DNA of 7,962 nt. Origin: JAFGKM01 sp964403465 (GTDB taxonomy: Bacteria > Ratteibacteria > UBA8468 > B48-G9 > JAFGKM01). The position numbers were made by a program, and so were the translations under genes. The DNA lies in contig CAYOFY010000072.1 in the NCBI GenBank assembly GCA_964403465.1, forward strand, positions 1 through 7,962. The letters run 5' to 3'. A model generated the notes under the pieces. It was not told the DNA's origin. It was given only the letters and a program-made list of their open reading frames with translations, and searched no databases. Shown one piece after another: positions 6,842 to 7,962 of this stretch; within the stretch, counting starts at the first letter, position 1; every line of letters starts with the position of its first letter.

Positions 6842-6848
6842 GAGGAGG
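6842..6848 (+). promoter_or_regulatory. Ribosome binding site of the DJ-1-like gene
   Basis: GAGGAGG lies five bases before ATG 6854 and supports this start. A second SD-like run AAGGGGG (6872-6878) lies eight bases before the in-frame ATG at 6887. Confidence 0.8.
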
Positions 6849-6853
6849 ATATC

Positions 6854-7402
6854 ATGACTCTGGCTCTGGCTAAGGGGGTGATGACGATGGTCCTCATGGT
6901 TGTTGCTCAGAACGGATTCAGAGACGAAGAATACTTCAAGCCGAAGGCAATCCTGGAATCCGCCGGCTTCTCCGTGACAACCGCTTCAGTAAAGGCGGGT
7001 ATTGCCCGCGGCAAACTGGGCGGAACCGCGAAAGTTGACGCCGCGCTTTCCGACATCAAGGCCGACGACTACGCGGGAGTGGTCTTCGTGGGCGGACCCG
7101 GTGCGGCGGACTACTTCGCCGACAGGACCGCCCTGAACCTGGCAAGGGATGCCTATCAGAAGGGTAAGGTGGTAGGGGCAATATGCATCGCGCCGTCCAT
7201 CCTTGCCCGGGCAGGTATTCTCAAAGGCAAAAAAGCCACTGTTTTCTCAAGCGAAAAGGAAACGCTGAAAAAAGAAGGAGCTAATTACCTGAACCTGCCG
7301 GTGGTGGTTGACGGCAGGATAGTTACGGCAAACGGACCCGAAGCAGCGGAAGAATTCGGAAAAGAGCTTGTCAAAGTCCTGGGCAGCCCCGGAAAATCAT
7401 AG
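6854..7402 (+). CDS. DJ-1/PfpI superfamily protein
   Basis: A 182-residue single-domain protein of the DJ-1/ThiJ/PfpI superfamily, whose members act as deglycase or glyoxalase-like enzymes, chaperones or, in some branches, peptidases, often under oxidative or carbonyl stress. The elbow motif AICIAPS carries the reactive cysteine C111, and FRDEEY places E26 where the family's conserved glutamate contacts that cysteine. VFVGGPGAADYF (77-88) and NGPEAAEEFG (160-169) are typical later segments. The residue after the cysteine is isoleucine, not the histidine of PfpI-type peptidases, so a peptidase role is less likely. About 11 residues precede the usual family opening (VLMVVAQNGF); the best SD supports 6854, but ATG 6887 is a plausible alternative start. 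First gene of a rightward operon; the exported desulfoferrodoxin-like gene begins 16 bases after its stop. The long structured leader suggests post-transcriptional control. Confidence 0.93.
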   Translation: MTLALAKGVMTMVLMVVAQNGFRDEEYFKPKAILESAGFSVTTASVKAGIARGKLGGTAKVDAALSDIKADDYAGVVFVGGPGAADYFADRTALNLARDAYQKGKVVGAICIAPSILARAGILKGKKATVFSSEKETLKKEGANYLNLPVVVDGRIVTANGPEAAEEFGKELVKVLGSPGKS

Positions 7403-7418
7403 GACAGGGAGGCTGAAA

Positions 7419-7766
7419 ATGAAGAAGATAACGGTAATTTATGCAGTGCTTGTGTTCCTGTGCGTCCTTTCAAATGCATATGCACATCCGCCCTCTGACA
7501 TAAAGATTTCCTATGATTCAGGCACAAAGATGCTCACCGCGGTGATTGAACACACCACGAGAAACATCCTTAATCACTACATCAAAACAGTTGATGTGGA
7601 ACTCAACGGCAGCAAGATACTATCGCATACTATTTCAAGGCAGGATAATCACAACAACCAGAGGGTCGTCTACCTTATCCCTGATGTCAAAAAAGGGGAT
7701 GTTCTTTCCGTGGAGGGGACCTGCAGCATACACGGAAAACTGAAAAAATTCGTACATGTCAATTGA
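7419..7766 (+). CDS. Exported small desulfoferrodoxin (superoxide reductase)-like protein
   Basis: A 115-residue protein. Residues 1-22 form a clear Sec signal peptide: KK, a hydrophobic core, then NAYA, with cleavage expected after A22 so that the mature protein begins HPPSD. The rest resembles the immunoglobulin-like superoxide reductase domain: HYIKTVDVELNG (53-64) matches the family's EHYI...NG segment, and CSIHGKLKK (102-110) matches its CNxHG ending. Candidate metal ligands are H23, H45, H53, C102 and H105, the four-His one-Cys set of the reductase iron site, although H45 to H53 is two residues longer than in classic enzymes. The N-terminal rubredoxin-like iron domain of full desulfoferrodoxin is absent. 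ATG 7419 is chosen because AGGGAGG lies six bases upstream; longer in-frame starts overlap the DJ-1 gene. A periplasmic redox or metal-binding role is inferred; activity is unproven, and many such proteins are listed as hypothetical. Confidence 0.75.
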   Translation: MKKITVIYAVLVFLCVLSNAYAHPPSDIKISYDSGTKMLTAVIEHTTRNILNHYIKTVDVELNGSKILSHTISRQDNHNNQRVVYLIPDVKKGDVLSVEGTCSIHGKLKKFVHVN

Positions 7767-7822
7767 GCTGCAAGCCGCGAGGCCGGTATCTCAGTCTCGC
7801 CTGTTAAAAGGAGGATACCGCA

Positions 7823-7962
7823 ATGAACGTATATAAACTAATTTTTGTGCTCGGGATAACCAACATAGTCTTCGGACTGCTGGTACTCTTCTCCTGCAGG
7901 TGCATGATGGGAACCTTCGTTAAGAAACTTTACAATTATAACTGGTACAAGAAATTCTACAG
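7823..7962 (+). CDS. Small putative membrane protein, 3' end beyond the window
   Basis: An open frame of 46 complete codons that runs off the edge. ATG 7823 has a strong SD, AAGGAGG (7808-7814), eight bases upstream, so translation is very likely. Residues 5-24 form one hydrophobic helix (KLIFVLGI... to VLFS), followed by a short CRC motif (C25, C27) and then a basic, aromatic-rich tail (KKLYNYNWYKKFY). The pattern suggests an inner-membrane protein with the tail on the cytoplasmic side. I recognise no named family. It lies 56 bases after the desulfoferrodoxin-like gene on the same strand, probably in the same operon. The CRC cysteines sit at the membrane edge and could bind a metal or form a disulfide, which is only a guess. 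Confidence 0.65.
   Translation, partial: MNVYKLIFVLGITNIVFGLLVLFSCRCMMGTFVKKLYNYNWYKKFY

Noticed and set aside
7777..7800. Stem GCGAG/CTCGC between the desulfoferrodoxin-like gene and the membrane protein gene
   Set aside because: Only 5 bp with a 14-nt loop and no following T-tract; not enough to call a terminator, though mild attenuation cannot be excluded.

Overview
The window looks like part of an anaerobic or oxygen-sensitive bacterium. Strong Shine-Dalgarno (SD) sites and sigma70-type promoter boxes point to Bacteria. A rubrerythrin and a desulfoferrodoxin-like protein are typical of anaerobes. The mix of these genes with a GH35-like glycosidase, a ceramidase-like hydrolase and a UroD-like methyltransferase fits Planctomycetota, Omnitrophota, Nitrospirota or Desulfobacterota relatives. 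This placement is inference; the sequence holds no rRNA or other taxonomic marker.

Layout. (1) 51-629, minus: rubrerythrin, a peroxide-reducing di-iron protein. (2) 630-748: short divergent promoter region. (3) 749-4692, plus: a two-gene operon, a ceramidase-like metallohydrolase coupled by an ATGA overlap to a GH35-type beta-galactosidase-like enzyme. (4) 4689-6588, minus: a second two-gene operon, a DUF4380-like protein of the galactose-mutarotase fold followed by a uroporphyrinogen-decarboxylase-family protein. The two operons converge and their stop codons share the four bases TTAA. (5) 6589-6853: a 265-bp divergent control region with two good sigma70-type promoters, an inverted repeat over one of them, and a 92-nt near-complete hairpin starting at the predicted transcription start of the rightward operon. 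(6) 6854 to the end, plus: a DJ-1/PfpI protein, a small exported desulfoferrodoxin-like protein, and a small membrane protein cut by the window edge.

How the genes may work together. The four central genes look like one carbohydrate-processing locus. A glycosidase, a metallohydrolase that could remove an N- or O-acyl group, a sugar-binding mutarotase-fold protein and a possible methyl-transfer enzyme would suit a modified (acylated or methylated) galactoside. None has a visible signal peptide, so the substrate would be handled in the cytoplasm after import; no transporter lies in the window. The sugar locus is flanked on both sides by redox-defence genes.

The parts most worth a second look are the structured leader before the DJ-1 gene, the altered zinc site in the ceramidase-like protein, the exported desulfoferrodoxin-like protein whose predicted mature N-terminus is a histidine, and the four-gene sugar locus as a unit.
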